Of a stretch of 13,903 nucleotides of DNA, positions 1-8,022 are shown in pieces; position 1 is the first letter of the stretch, and every line of letters starts with the position of its first letter. The translations under genes were made by a program, and so were the position numbers. The notes beneath the pieces were generated by a model. That model saw only the letters and a list, made by a program, of their open reading frames with translations, ran no database searches and was not told the DNA's origin. The stretch is from Pleurotus ostreatus/Saccharomyces cerevisiae fusant (Eukaryota > Opisthokonta): positions 1 through 13,903 of the forward strand of contig JAMQCK010000928.1 of NCBI GenBank assembly GCA_024196135.1. Direction: 5' to 3'.

Positions 1-1641
1 GAGATACCGGAGCTCTTGCAAGCTATCTGCCGGGTCGGAGAGCTGCGCCGTCACGACATCTACCAATTCATTCAAGTGTGTCGCTTCTGGCATGATGCCG
101 CCATATCCATTCTCTGGGAGAACCTCAGCAGTCTGGTACCTCTTCTTTGCTTGCTGCCCGAGGATGCTTGGCAGCTAGAACCGAGGAAGCTGCGTTTAGG
201 GAGAAGCATGCAAGCTTTCGTGAGTTGGCGCGAACATCGATGTTCTCGCATGTCACTGAAAGTCTCTCAGGTCTTGCGCCGTCTTCTATCTGAGGCGGAC
301 TGGGAAAAGGTACTCCGGCACTCGTGCTTCGTCAGATATCTCACCGTTCGTGAGCATATGGACAAGCGTGTGTTGTCGGAGCAGACGCTGTGGCTCTTGT
401 TGCAGACTCCGCCACCGTCCGACGTCTTTCCCCATCTCCAGCGCCTCAGGTTCGAAGTCGCGTTTTCGACAGCGCATGACAAAACCTTGCTAGCCATGCT
501 CTTGTCCCCGACAACCACCTCATTGACCGTGTCGTCGACCGATGATACGCTCATTTGTGACTGCGAAGCCATTGCTCGCCGCTGCCCTGACATCCGGACG
601 CTCATCGTCAATGAGTCGTACGAGGACGAGAACGTGGCGCCTATATCATCGCTCGATATCGCCAACGCTGTCTCGAAGTGGTCGGGGCTGCAGACGATCT
701 CACTTCGTACTGGCCCATGGCATCCAAGCTTGGTGTTGCAGCTCGCACGCCTGCGCAGCCTCTCTGAGCTCACGCTTTGGATCCACGAGGATGGCGACGA
801 GAACCCCAACGCTAGCGAGTCTGTGGCAATAGACGAGCCTGCGGCCTCGAGCTTCGCGTCCCTGAGGAAGCTGACGCTCGGTGGTGCGCCCGTGCGTTGT
901 GTGGTTAGCTTCCTGGAACTGCTGGATGGGTCGCCTATCGAAGCTATATCCCTGGCTCCTGTCTTGCTAAAGCACTCGCTTGAAAACTTTCAGCGGGTGC
1001 TCAACCTTGCGCGCGACCACTGCTCCGCGGACACGATGCGCTCGCTGCAAATCTACTTCGACAGGGAGGATGACGATGGGCATTGGATACAGACGCCGCT
1101 GCAGATGCAGAGCATCCGGGTCCTCTCACGCTTCCGTAATCTGGAGGTCCTGTGTCTTCAGGCCACCTTGGGCGTCGACCTGTCGGATGACGACTATGCG
1201 GAGGCTGTCGGCTGGTGGCCCAAGCTCACCTCCTTCAACGTCGATACCAGATCGCTGGCATTGGTTGCCGGCCCAGTTCCCGGCACCCCAGCTACCCCGC
1301 AGACGTTGATACACTTTGCGCGGTCGTGCCCATCTCTACAGACCCTCGAGCTTCCACTTGACGTGACAGATGTACCGCCGGTGGACCTGGAGCTGTATCG
1401 CATGAGGTCGCGCAATCATCCTCTCCGGTACCTATTCGTTGGGGATTCGCCCATCTCGGAGACGGATAGTATCGCGCTGCTGCTCAGCAGAATTTTCCCC
1501 GCGTTAGAACCCTATGACCTGGCATACGATGACGGGACTGAATGGAGTGAAGGGTGGCCTGATGTATGCGAGAGCCTCCGTTTGCTCGCCCGGGTTCAGG
1601 CCTTGGAAGATGCTGATCGCAGTACCATGGAGGTAGATTGA
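1..1641 (+). CDS. F-box-like/LRR-like protein, 5' partial (paralog A)
   Basis: Exons 1-219 and 271-1641; the frame is open at base 1. It aligns with the second F-box gene of this window (start at 8023) from that protein's residue 6, so only about five codons seem to be missing on the left. The N-terminus matches the F-box-like pattern (IPELLQ, then VCRFWHDAA and LWENL), the segment that binds Skp1 in SCF ubiquitin ligases. The rest resembles the degenerate leucine-rich repeats of fungal F-box proteins, with recurrent CPxLxxL patterns (RRCPDIRTL, RSCPSLQTL). A GTGAGT donor at 220 and a CTCAG acceptor at 268-270 delimit a 51-nt intron without stop codons. A frame-breaking intron sits at the same place in the paralog, so I infer it is spliced here too. 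The visible spliced protein is 456 residues after the intron plus 73 before it. The substrate is unknown. The F-box assignment is fairly sure, the target is not. Confidence 0.8.
   Translation, partial: EIPELLQAICRVGELRRHDIYQFIQVCRFWHDAAISILWENLSSLVPLLCLLPEDAWQLEPRKLRLGRSMQAFVSWREHRCSRMSLKVSQVLRRLLSEADWEKVLRHSCFVRYLTVREHMDKRVLSEQTLWLLLQTPPPSDVFPHLQRLRFEVAFSTAHDKTLLAMLLSPTTTSLTVSSTDDTLICDCEAIARRCPDIRTLIVNESYEDENVAPISSLDIANAVSKWSGLQTISLRTGPWHPSLVLQLARLRSLSELTLWIHEDGDENPNASESVAIDEPAASSFASLRKLTLGGAPVRCVVSFLELLDGSPIEAISLAPVLLKHSLENFQRVLNLARDHCSADTMRSLQIYFDREDDDGHWIQTPLQMQSIRVLSRFRNLEVLCLQATLGVDLSDDDYAEAVGWWPKLTSFNVDTRSLALVAGPVPGTPATPQTLIHFARSCPSLQTLELPLDVTDVPPVDLELYRMRSRNHPLRYLFVGDSPISETDSIALLLSRIFPALEPYDLAYDDGTEWSEGWPDVCESLRLLARVQALEDADRSTMEVD
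220..270 (+). other. Probable stop-free, in-frame intron of the first F-box gene
   Basis: It begins GTGAGT and ends CTCAG, with a CACTGA branch-site-like element about 15 nt before the acceptor. At 51 nt it is a multiple of three and has no stop, so simple translation reads through it and adds 17 residues. In the paralog the intron 8284-8335 interrupts the same protein position, after a conserved Phe and in phase 0. Once both introns are removed the flanking residues align without a gap. Confidence 0.7.
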
Positions 1642-2060
1642 GGACGAAGCGAAAGCACGTGGATGTCAGAGATACAAGTCCTCCAATGCCAACTTCACCA
1701 TCAAAGTACCTTACCTAACTCTATGACTACCTACTGTTGGCCCACGCAACTGGCACGACGGCTCCCTTCGCATCGAAGCTGTTCCCGAGCTGAAAGAGGT
1801 TGAGTACCGTGACGCCGAGGGAACCTGGGGTAGTTGCTTGACATGTCTTCGGCACGCTGCGGAAGAGGAAGGCAAGCGTATACAGGGCCCGAAAGAGTGC
1901 GGAACCTGTGGGCCGTGCTCCACGTAGGCTTAGCCAAGCATACGTAGCGTCACTTCTTGAGGTGATGCGCGGTAATAGATCCCGCTTCTTTTGAAACACA
2001 AAGCCTGCCTTTTTAGGACTTGTCATCGTCGACCACTTCTCCGTGGTACTTACCTCAATC
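1642..2060. other. Intergenic region between F-box gene A and the aldo/keto reductase
   Basis: This stretch should hold the 3' end of the F-box transcript and the promoter of the reductase. I see no convincing TATA box, no conserved protein and no RNA gene. The short reading frames on the minus strand (about 1711-2062) look like chance openings. Confidence 0.5.
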
Positions 2061-3331
2061 ATGTCGGATCAGCTTAGCTTGCAGTCCAGAATCAAGGTAG
2101 ACGTACTCTATCATACCATTTACAAGACGCTGATGAGCGAGATAGATGCGGGATGGGCGGGGGATTCCGGTAGTAGGATTTGGTAGGCACGAGAATTTTT
2201 GAGGGGGACATGTATCTAACAGTACACAGGCACCTACGAGATGGACGGAAGAGAGGCGTACGAGGCCGTGACCGCTGCACTCGAGGTAATGCACTATCTG
2301 CGCGGACACGGGACCTTCGCTGACGCAACCGATTCCCCTTTAGACCGGGTACCGCCACATCGTGAGCCTTCCCATGCACCCGGCGCCGGGAAAGCATATC
2401 TAACGCTACCCCTTCTTTGCGATAGGACTCTGCCGAGTGGTACGAGAATGAGCGCGAGGTCGGACAGGCGATTCGCGACTTCTGTAAGAAGCACAACGTC
2501 CCGCGCGAGGAGATCTTCTACACCTCGAAGCTCAAGCTGAACAATGGGTACGCGGGTGTGAGGGCTGCAATCAAGCGCTCGCTCGACGCGTGTGGCCTTG
2601 GGTATATTGACCTGTACCTTATCCATGGGCCGGTAGGCGGCCCCCAGGCGAGGAAGGAGAGCTGGCAGGCGATCTGTGATGTGCAGAAGGAGGATGGGAC
2701 GCTGAAGACGTGTGGGATAAGTACGTATGGCGTCAAGCATATTCGTGAGATGGAGGAGTACGGGCTACCGATGCCTGTTGTGCATCAGGTAATGTTCTTT
2801 TGAATGAGTGCACTTGGGTTTCCCAGGCTGACCTAAAGTAGATCGACCTTCACCCGTTCCAGACGAGGCAGGCCATCGTTCACGAGTCGAAGAAGCACGG
2901 TATGACGATGGAGGTAAAGCTTTTGAGCTCACACGATCATCTCAAGTAACTCACCTTACACTCTTGCAGGCATGGGCTCCGCTCGTCCGCGCTATGCGCT
3001 TCGATCACTGGGCGATCAGCAGGGTGGCGAAGAAATACAACAAGTCGCCTGCGCAGGTGCTCTTGCGCTACTCTGTGCAAAAGGTATGCACGTCCATATA
3101 CGATTGGACTACTCCTGAGTATTATAGGGCTACGTTCCGCTGCCCAAGACGGTCAGCAAGGAGCGGATGGTGTCCAACGCGAACATCTTCGACTTCGAGC
3201 TGTCCGAGATCGAGATGGCGGACTTCGACGGATTGGACGAAGGTGAGGGATTGACTTTCGAGTTCAAACCTTCGACTTACTGTGTTCTTGTAGGCTTGGT
3301 CACCGACTGGGACCCGACGACGGTACCTTAG
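2061..3331 (+). CDS. Aldo/keto reductase, NADPH-dependent, nine exons
   Basis: Exons: 2061-2096, 2146-2182, 2230-2285, 2344-2361, 2426-2788, 2842-2913, 2970-3083, 3128-3242, 3294-3331; product 282 aa, normal for the family. All eight introns (44-64 nt) are GT-AG, and most carry CTRAY branch sites (for example CTAAC in introns 2 and 4). The protein is a soluble (alpha/beta)8 barrel with no signal peptide. The catalytic tetrad is intact: Asp50 and Tyr55 in DSAEWYENE, Lys84 in YTSKL, His116 in LIHGP. The cofactor-binding motif near the C-terminus, PLPKTVSKERMVSNANIF, keeps the Lys and Arg that contact the 2'-phosphate of NADPH. The GFGTYE start and SWQAI...GISTYGVKHI segment resemble fungal AKR3/AKR5-type enzymes acting on sugars, keto-acids or aliphatic aldehydes, but the substrate cannot be read from sequence. 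The start follows from the family N-terminus (SRIKMRDGRGIPVVGFG). It lies between the F-box gene and a gene-free stretch, with no sign of an operon-like partner. Confidence 0.92.
2344..2361 (+). other. 18-nt microexon of the aldo/keto reductase
   Basis: It encodes Thr-Gly-Tyr-Arg-His-Ile, part of the conserved GYRHID motif that carries the catalytic Asp across the next junction. It is flanked by a TTTAG acceptor (intron 2286-2343) and a GTGAGC donor (intron 2362-2425). Skipping it would keep the frame but remove the residues just before Asp50, so inclusion is needed for a normal enzyme. Confidence 0.85.
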
Positions 3332-3600
3332 ACGACGAGAAGAATGTAGTGCATTCGAACCGTGTTCATTGAGGACACGGAATCCCCAAAATGTAGATCG
3401 TACAAAGACAATCTACAACAATGCAGTCAATCGGGAACGACACCGCGCGCGACGAGTTATCCTCAGCTTCGAAGTACTGTGGTGCTCAAAGGTGCAGCTG
3501 ACTGCCCTCGGCTATAGTGTACTGTGGTTCGCATCATAGGCTCGCCGCGCACGGTGCGTCGGACGAGGCAAGCCCCGCCCAACATCCCTAGTGCGTAAAT

Positions 3601-3676
3601 CCCCCCAGAAAAAAAAAATATATCCCCCAGTAAAAACACAGACGCGACGCGCGCCATAAGAGCCCCCGTAAACACA
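3601..3676 (+). repeat. Short C-run/GTAAACA repeat, with an A-rich tract
   Basis: The motif CCCCC(A)GTAAACACA appears as CCCCCAGTAAAAACACA at 3624-3640 and CCCCCGTAAACACA at 3663-3676, and again at 4151-4165. A related CCCCCCAG followed by a run of ten A bases starts at 3601. GTAAACA at 3668-3674 and 4157-4163 equals the core recognised by forkhead transcription factors. That could be chance in a repeat. Confidence 0.5.
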
Positions 3677-3974
3677 TGAAGCAGTCATAGACCGCTGCGG
3701 GACCGAGAAAGGGCAGCTGACGACGAAGAAAGGGAACGAGTCTCGACCGGAATGGCTCACCGGGATAACGAACCCACATCCCGTCGTCGGCCGCGCGATT
3801 CTCTGCGCCCCGCGTAGCGAGGAGATGTAGCACGGGGCGCCTCTGTCAGTTGCATCGAGTTCAGTCCGTTGGCCGCGCTGAGCGACGCCGGCAGAACCTT
3901 TGCACCTCACGCAGCGGCCCCGATGCTCACGCTCCTGCGCTACAATCCCCAGCCGAGCCCTCAGTATACCCAAA

Positions 3975-3994
3975 GACAGGATGAAGATCCTGTC
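3975..3994 (+). repeat. Perfect hairpin, 8-bp stem, in first tandem unit
   Basis: GACAGGAT, loop GAAG, ATCCTGTC. The matching place in the second unit (4168-4185) also folds, with a different tip. Confidence 0.6.
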
Positions 3995-4167
3995 GCAGCG
4001 AGGAGGCGATGCTTGGACCGCGGCGGACTATGGGCGTACAGTCCAGTCCGTTGGCCCTGCTAAGCAGCGACGCCGGCAGAACCTCGCAGTTCGCACCGCA
4101 GTCATCAGCGCTCGCACTCCTACGCTGCATTCCCTCAGAATACCCAAAAGCCCCCAGTAAACACAAT

Positions 4168-4185
4168 ACAGGACCGAAGTCCTGT
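4168..4185 (+). repeat. Perfect hairpin, 7-bp stem, in second tandem unit
   Basis: ACAGGAC, loop CGAA, GTCCTGT. Relative to the 3975 hairpin the closing pair is C-G instead of T-A and the loop differs, while pairing is kept. Confidence 0.6.
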
Positions 4186-4194
4186 CGTAGCGAG

Positions 4195-4208
4195 GACGAC
4201 CGGTCGTC
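4195..4208. repeat. Perfect 14-bp palindrome
   Basis: GACGACCGGTCGTC is its own reverse complement. It lies ten bases after the second tandem-unit hairpin and could bind a dimeric protein, but no known factor is recognised. Confidence 0.5.
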
Positions 4209-4385
4209 AGACGGCGAAGGGAGTGTTGAGCGAGCCCCGACGCGATGCGCTACGCGCCACCGGTATGAGGACCCCGGACCCTCGACTCGACCTTGCAAAC
4301 CGCCCGGTTCGCAACCACCCTGCGCTACAGAGAGGCGCCACGACCTCACGGCCACGACGCCCGACCATGCCACCTCAGCGATGGC

Positions 4386-4413
4386 ATGGCGGCGGACCCC
4401 GAAGGGCCGCCAT
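4386..4413 (+). repeat. Perfect hairpin, 8-bp GC-rich stem
   Basis: ATGGCGGC at 4386-4393 pairs with GCCGCCAT at 4406-4413 around a 12-nt loop. No U tract follows, and its function is unknown. Confidence 0.5.
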
Positions 4414-4562
4414 TGGTGTCCCGTCGCGGCGGCACCGTGCATGCTACCCCCGACTTGTGCTTCATGGCTTGCGCGTCAACACCTAAGCCGAGGGTACTCC
4501 ACGACGACGAGCTCCCAACGCGCCGCTATTGGGGGTATCTTGGGTCGCCACCGGGGCATGCT

Positions 4563-4584
4563 GAGGGGTTACCGGCTACCCCTC
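4563..4584 (+). repeat. Perfect hairpin, 7-bp stem
   Basis: GAGGGGT at 4563-4569 pairs with ACCCCTC at 4578-4584 around an 8-nt loop. Confidence 0.45.
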
Positions 4585-4813
4585 GCGACGTCTTCATTTG
4601 TTTGTCGGTGTCATCATTAATCCCCAGGGTATGTCGGTAGTGCTAGGGGAGATGTCAGACGGGCGATGAGATGAAGGGATAGGCGACGCACTCTTTTTTG
4701 TCTGTCCTCCTTTGTTTCTCCGGCGGCTTTTCTGGGTGAGGAGAATATGTGAGCGGAGTGAAGAGCGGTAGGCGCCGGCCACTCACTTTATGAATCGTAG
4801 CCTTGAACTCGGG

Positions 4814-4837
4814 GCTCAGGCATTTTTCAGCCTGAGC
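4814..4837 (+). repeat. Perfect hairpin, 8-bp stem, T-rich loop
   Basis: GCTCAGGC at 4814-4821 pairs with GCCTGAGC at 4830-4837 around the loop ATTTTTCA. It stands alone in the gene-free region. Confidence 0.5.
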
Positions 4838-5638
4838 GTGGTACGAGAGGCAATGAGCACAGTGATGGAGGAAGAAAGCTGTGGCGACGCACCATTTTTG
4901 CCCCTGCAGCACGCGAAAGCGTTTTTTGTTTCCTTTACTTGTCGCCCGCGTCGCCTGTCCTCCTCTCTATGTCTGCCCCTGTCCATTGTCTTCTTCCTCA
5001 ACCATTTTATCTTCGTCGTCATCATCTTTAATGTCTGCGAGGATCGATCAGTAAGCGCCGTGAGACGATAAGCGAGCCACACACCTGGCGAGCACGAAGA
5101 ACACAGTGGCATTAGTGGCGACGACGAAGGGCACTCAAGTGGCATCACGCACCTGTCTGTACCTGTTCCCTGTATCTGTCTGTGCGCGTAGCACGGGTGA
5201 AGTCGTCAGCGACAGCCGTCCACAGACAAACTAGAGACGACACTCCCCGCGGCCTCATGGGCCATGCCACAAAAGGCGCCCGGGCGTCGGTGGCGACGGC
5301 GGCGGGCTTGAGTTGGCGTCCATGGTGGTGGTTGAGAAGAGAGAGAGGTGGCGAGTCACAAGCACAGGTCTGCGCCTTATGTAAGGGGCCGAAATCAGAT
5401 TCAAACTCAGCGAAGCGCCGGGCCCGTGCGAAGAACAATGGCAGCCCGACCGTGGGAACACCGCAGCGGGTCCGGCGCCCCGGCTGTGATCCCATGGCCA
5501 GACGATGTCGCTCACATTCTGGCGCCTTCGGAAAGAGGCTGGAAGGTATAGCCACGCTGAGGAGAGAGGTGGACATACAGCAGCGACGCATTGCCACCGT
5601 CGAAGTGTGGCGCACGGAACCAACCGAAGCCTCATGGC

Positions 5639-5650
5639 TATCACGTGATA
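5639..5650. promoter_or_regulatory. 12-bp palindrome with an E-box core
   Basis: TATCACGTGATA is a perfect palindrome containing ATCACGTGAT, which fits the bHLH/Cbf1-type consensus RTCACRTGAY. An ATTGG (inverted CCAAT) follows directly. It lies about 180 bp beyond the stop codon of the minus-strand phosphatase, so its target gene is unclear. Confidence 0.35.
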
Positions 5651-5826
5651 TTGGCCAAAGTGGTCACATGCTGTTCAACAAACAACGTCATGGGGAACTC
5701 GGGGCGGTGGCAAGCGTGGTGTGCAAGATGATGATGTTTATGCAAGTGATAGAGCCTGTGTATCTACCGTAAACTCGTAAGAATCGGTCGTATCGACAAC
5801 GTCAAGTAGGTTTTTCGAGTGTATGT

Positions 5827-7470
5827 TTAGAAGTCAGACGCGCCGCACGTCTTATTCCATGCGCTGTCGCCCCAAGCAATGGTCGTGCTGAAGCCGTTCG
5901 CGGCCACGAAGGCATCGAGCGCGCAAGATCCATACGTTCTGTCCTCTTCGGAGTCGGCACACGTCGACAAGGGAAATGGAGCGTCATTCAAGATGAGCCT
6001 GACTTGCGGGCCGTCGAAGCTGGCGAGGGCGCGTAAGTTCGTGTAAATAGATGTGAACTCGAAGGCAACATACGAGGATTTGCAGGAGAACTTCTCCCAA
6101 ACCATCTGCGCTGCGAAGGGAACCTGGTTGGAGGTCCTCCAGTTCCGCTCAGAAGGCATAGCCGTAGTCGACAGCGGCGGAGCGTCCCTTCACAAGACCA
6201 TAAGCGACGATCATCGTTACTGAACCATTTCTACTCACTTCGCCAAGCCCAGCGCAGTCAGCGCCAGGTCAATCGTCGTGTCATGGCCGAACTCCAAGTA
6301 CAACGGGACAGCATCGCCGCTAGCATTTGTAAACCTATCAATGAGCTTGTTGACGTAGAGCGAGCCGATCGTCGGGCCCATGGGGTCGGGCAAGTTGTAG
6401 CCAAAGGCACCCGTCATGAGCAAATCAAGCTCGTACTCGAACTGCGCCAACTCGTCCTCGGTGAACACGTCGCACCACGGCGAGACTTCGTACGCGGCGT
6501 AGTCGTAGGCGCAGGCATAGAGTGCGCCGTGCGTGTCGTCGTCGGTGAGGTTGAGGCCCGGGATGAGGTCGTTCAGGCGGGAGGTGATGTTGGGGAGGTA
6601 TACTGCGCCCCATTCGTCGACGGGCTAAGAGATGGTCGGTGATGCGGGATTGGAGGAAAGGACGACAGACTTACAGCAACGCCGAAGCTGGTGTACGACC
6701 AGTTCGCGCAGGTGTCCATGGGAGTGATCCACGAGATTGTGACCTCGTCCTCGGCGATGGTTTCGAAGGCAGTATCCTGCAGGGCAAACCAATCCCTGCC
6801 GAAGTACCCCATGCTGAACCACTGAGCGGATTCGATGACCTAAGAAGGATATTGAGACGCAGGACACGCATTCCAAAACCACTACATACCCTGTCCTGGT
6901 CACCGGCCAGTACCGTGGTGGCGTTCAAGTCCGGGTACTTGAGCTTAAAACTAAAGAGGTGTCAGAGAAACCCTCCGGATGTCTGCAAACGACGTACGCG
7001 ACACCATGGTTGAAGAGCTGCCGGCGTCCGGAGGCGGTGAGGTTGTCATGCCCGAGGGAAGTAGTGTAGCCATCCTTTAGGAATAGCATGCTTTCGGGCA
7101 GATCGGCATTTTGCCTGCAGCACACGTCAGTACATGAGTCGTGAGTAGGACAAGCGGACGCACACGTAGTCATAGGACGCCGCGAGCTTCTCCGTCAGAT
7201 TCACAATGTACCCGAGCTCAGAGCTCAACGGCCAGCGGCTGCCATGTCTGCCCATCTGTACGGGGAGGATGCATCAGCCACCGACCGATCACGCATCGCG
7301 TGCCGACGTACCAGCATAACCTGATCGACAGTGCAGTCCTCGGGCAGCGTCTCGTTCAAGCCCTCCGGCACAGGCGCCTTGTGGTAGGGAGCCAAGTTGC
7401 CGAGGTTGTTTACGTTCGCCGCCAGCGCTGCCTGAGCGAGCGCCAGACCGCTAAAGAGGACGGAGAGCAT
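5827..7470 (-). CDS. Secreted histidine acid phosphatase (phytase-like), seven exons
   Basis: Exons in transcript order, minus strand: 7470-7312, 7255-7164, 7114-6998, 6950-6890, 6839-6675, 6624-6239, 6187-5827; product 446 aa. The six introns are 47-56 nt and all GT-AG. The start is chosen because it opens a signal peptide (MLSVLFSGLALAQAALA). The catalytic motif RHGSRWP begins at Arg56, with His57 as the nucleophile that forms the phosphohistidine. The proton-donor motif GHDTTIDLAL supplies His312-Asp313. Both hallmarks of the histidine acid phosphatase superfamily (clade 2) are therefore intact. About nine N-glycosylation sequons and several cysteines fit an extracellular enzyme. It should release phosphate from phytate or other phosphomonoesters outside the cell. 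The family cannot separate a true phytase from a broad acid phosphatase, and RHGSRWP differs from the RHGARxP of well-studied phytases. It is transcribed away from F-box gene B across a 552-bp shared upstream region. Confidence 0.92.
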
Positions 7471-7586
7471 GTTGGACACGTCGAGGAGAGCGGCGGGCGC
7501 GTTGAGGTGAGCAATGGCGCGTCGGAGGGTGCAGGCAAGGAGCCTATGACCGGAGGAGGCGAGAGACGCGCGAATGCCGTCCGCCG

Positions 7587-7593
7587 CTATATG
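7587..7593 (-). promoter_or_regulatory. Possible TATA box of the phosphatase gene
   Basis: CATATAG on the minus strand, about 118 bp upstream of the start codon, would leave a leader of roughly 85-90 nt. The match is weak and rests on position only. Confidence 0.3.
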
Positions 7594-7649
7594 AAGCGTC
7601 GGCGTCTGACGCGCCGCCAAATTCAGGCGCCCCTGGACATGCGGTGGCG

Positions 7650-7655
7650 CACGTT
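7650..7655. promoter_or_regulatory. CACGTT element upstream of the phosphatase
   Basis: CACGTT is the lower-affinity form of the CACGTK site bound by Pho4/NUC-1-type bHLH phosphate regulators. It lies about 180 bp upstream of the phosphatase start. Confidence 0.3.
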
Positions 7656-7882
7656 CCGTCGGTGCCGGCCATGTGGGACGCACTTATCGCGGCCATAAAT
7701 CTCTTTTTGGCGCTCGGCTTGTCTGGGCAGTGCGATAAGCAACTCGCTGCCTTTCCAAATATGTTCTGCATATTCTTGTGAAGATACGATGGTAGGATTG
7801 ACAGCTACATGGGCGTCCAGGACAACGGAGGGAAAGTATGGACATTGTGACAAGTCGCGTTCGTGACAGTCCTCGGTTCGCG

Positions 7883-7888
7883 CACGTG
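7883..7888. promoter_or_regulatory. CACGTG element between phosphatase and F-box gene B
   Basis: A CACGTG E-box lies 413 bp upstream of the phosphatase start and about 135 bp upstream of the F-box start. Together with CACGTT at 7650 it resembles the paired sites of phosphate-starvation promoters. A role for the F-box gene is equally possible. Confidence 0.35.
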
Positions 7889-8022
7889 TCCAAATTTGCT
7901 TCCGTCTGTGCCGCCATCGTTTTCCGAACTGTGACGAGTGTTGCGTTCACCAAGGTCTGTAATCAGAGCTTTGGATGGTGGTCTTATTGACATGACTAAG
8001 GAAGTCAGTAGAGCAACACCAC

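Larger units (their letters stand above)
3862..4194 (+). repeat. Two degenerate tandem units of about 182 bp
   Basis: The unit starting at 3862 and the unit starting at 4044 share, in order: CAGTCCGTTGGCC, GCGACGCCGGCAGAACC, a GCTC..CTCCT.CGCT block, CCCTCAG.ATACCCAAA, an ACAGGA hairpin, and TGTCG.AGCGAGGA. The second unit has about 17 extra bases, including CCCCCAGTAAACACA, a motif also found at 3624 and 3663. A third related end, GCGTAGCGAGGAG, lies near 3813. The copies are clearly diverged, so the duplication is not recent. No protein is conserved between them. Confidence 0.7.
3332..5826. other. Gene-poor region of about 2.5 kb with repeats and hairpins
   Basis: No reading frame here encodes a protein I recognise, and candidate exons do not join into a plausible gene. 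The left half (3590-4620) is GC-rich and full of degenerate repeats and inverted repeats, listed separately. From about 4690 to 5030 there are pyrimidine-rich patches of the kind found upstream of fungal start codons, but the following ATG at 5031 leads to nothing convincing. The far right should include the 3' end of the minus-strand phosphatase transcript. An undetected non-coding RNA or a decayed mobile element is possible. I saw no terminal repeats or transposase remnants. Confidence 0.45.
7471..8022. other. Divergent promoter region: phosphatase (-) and F-box gene B (+)
   Basis: No gene was seen here. It contains a TATA-like element for the phosphatase and two CACGTK elements, listed separately. 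Minus-strand reading frames running upstream of 7470 lack any recognisable domain, and the signal peptide argues against extending the phosphatase into them. Confidence 0.6.

Noticed and set aside
267..809. 180-codon minus-strand reading frame
   Set aside because: It is the antisense shadow of F-box gene A, which is supported by a paralog on the same window.
3526..3536. GGTTCGCATCA, another tRNA B-box-like string
   Set aside because: It has mismatches to the consensus and no cloverleaf around it.
4306..4316. GGTTCGCAACC, resembling a tRNA B box
   Set aside because: The flanking bases do not form a T stem and there is no matching A box or cloverleaf upstream.
4009..4620. 203-codon plus-strand reading frame in the repeat region
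   Set aside because: It crosses the degenerate repeats and hairpins, the two repeat units do not encode similar peptides, and no domain is visible.
5031..5190. ATG after a pyrimidine-rich tract, followed by a GTAAGC donor at 5051
   Set aside because: Splicing to the nearest acceptor (CACAG near 5105) gives only about 35 residues with no similarity I recognise, so it is probably chance.
5182..5772. 196-codon plus-strand reading frame in the gene-poor region
   Set aside because: There is no recognisable domain or signal, its composition is Arg/Ala/Gly-rich as expected from GC-rich DNA, and overlapping minus-strand frames are just as open. It may be coding, but I cannot support it.
3332..5826. 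Transposon or retroelement remnant
   Set aside because: I found no long terminal repeats, terminal inverted repeats with target duplications, or transposase, integrase or reverse transcriptase motifs on either strand.
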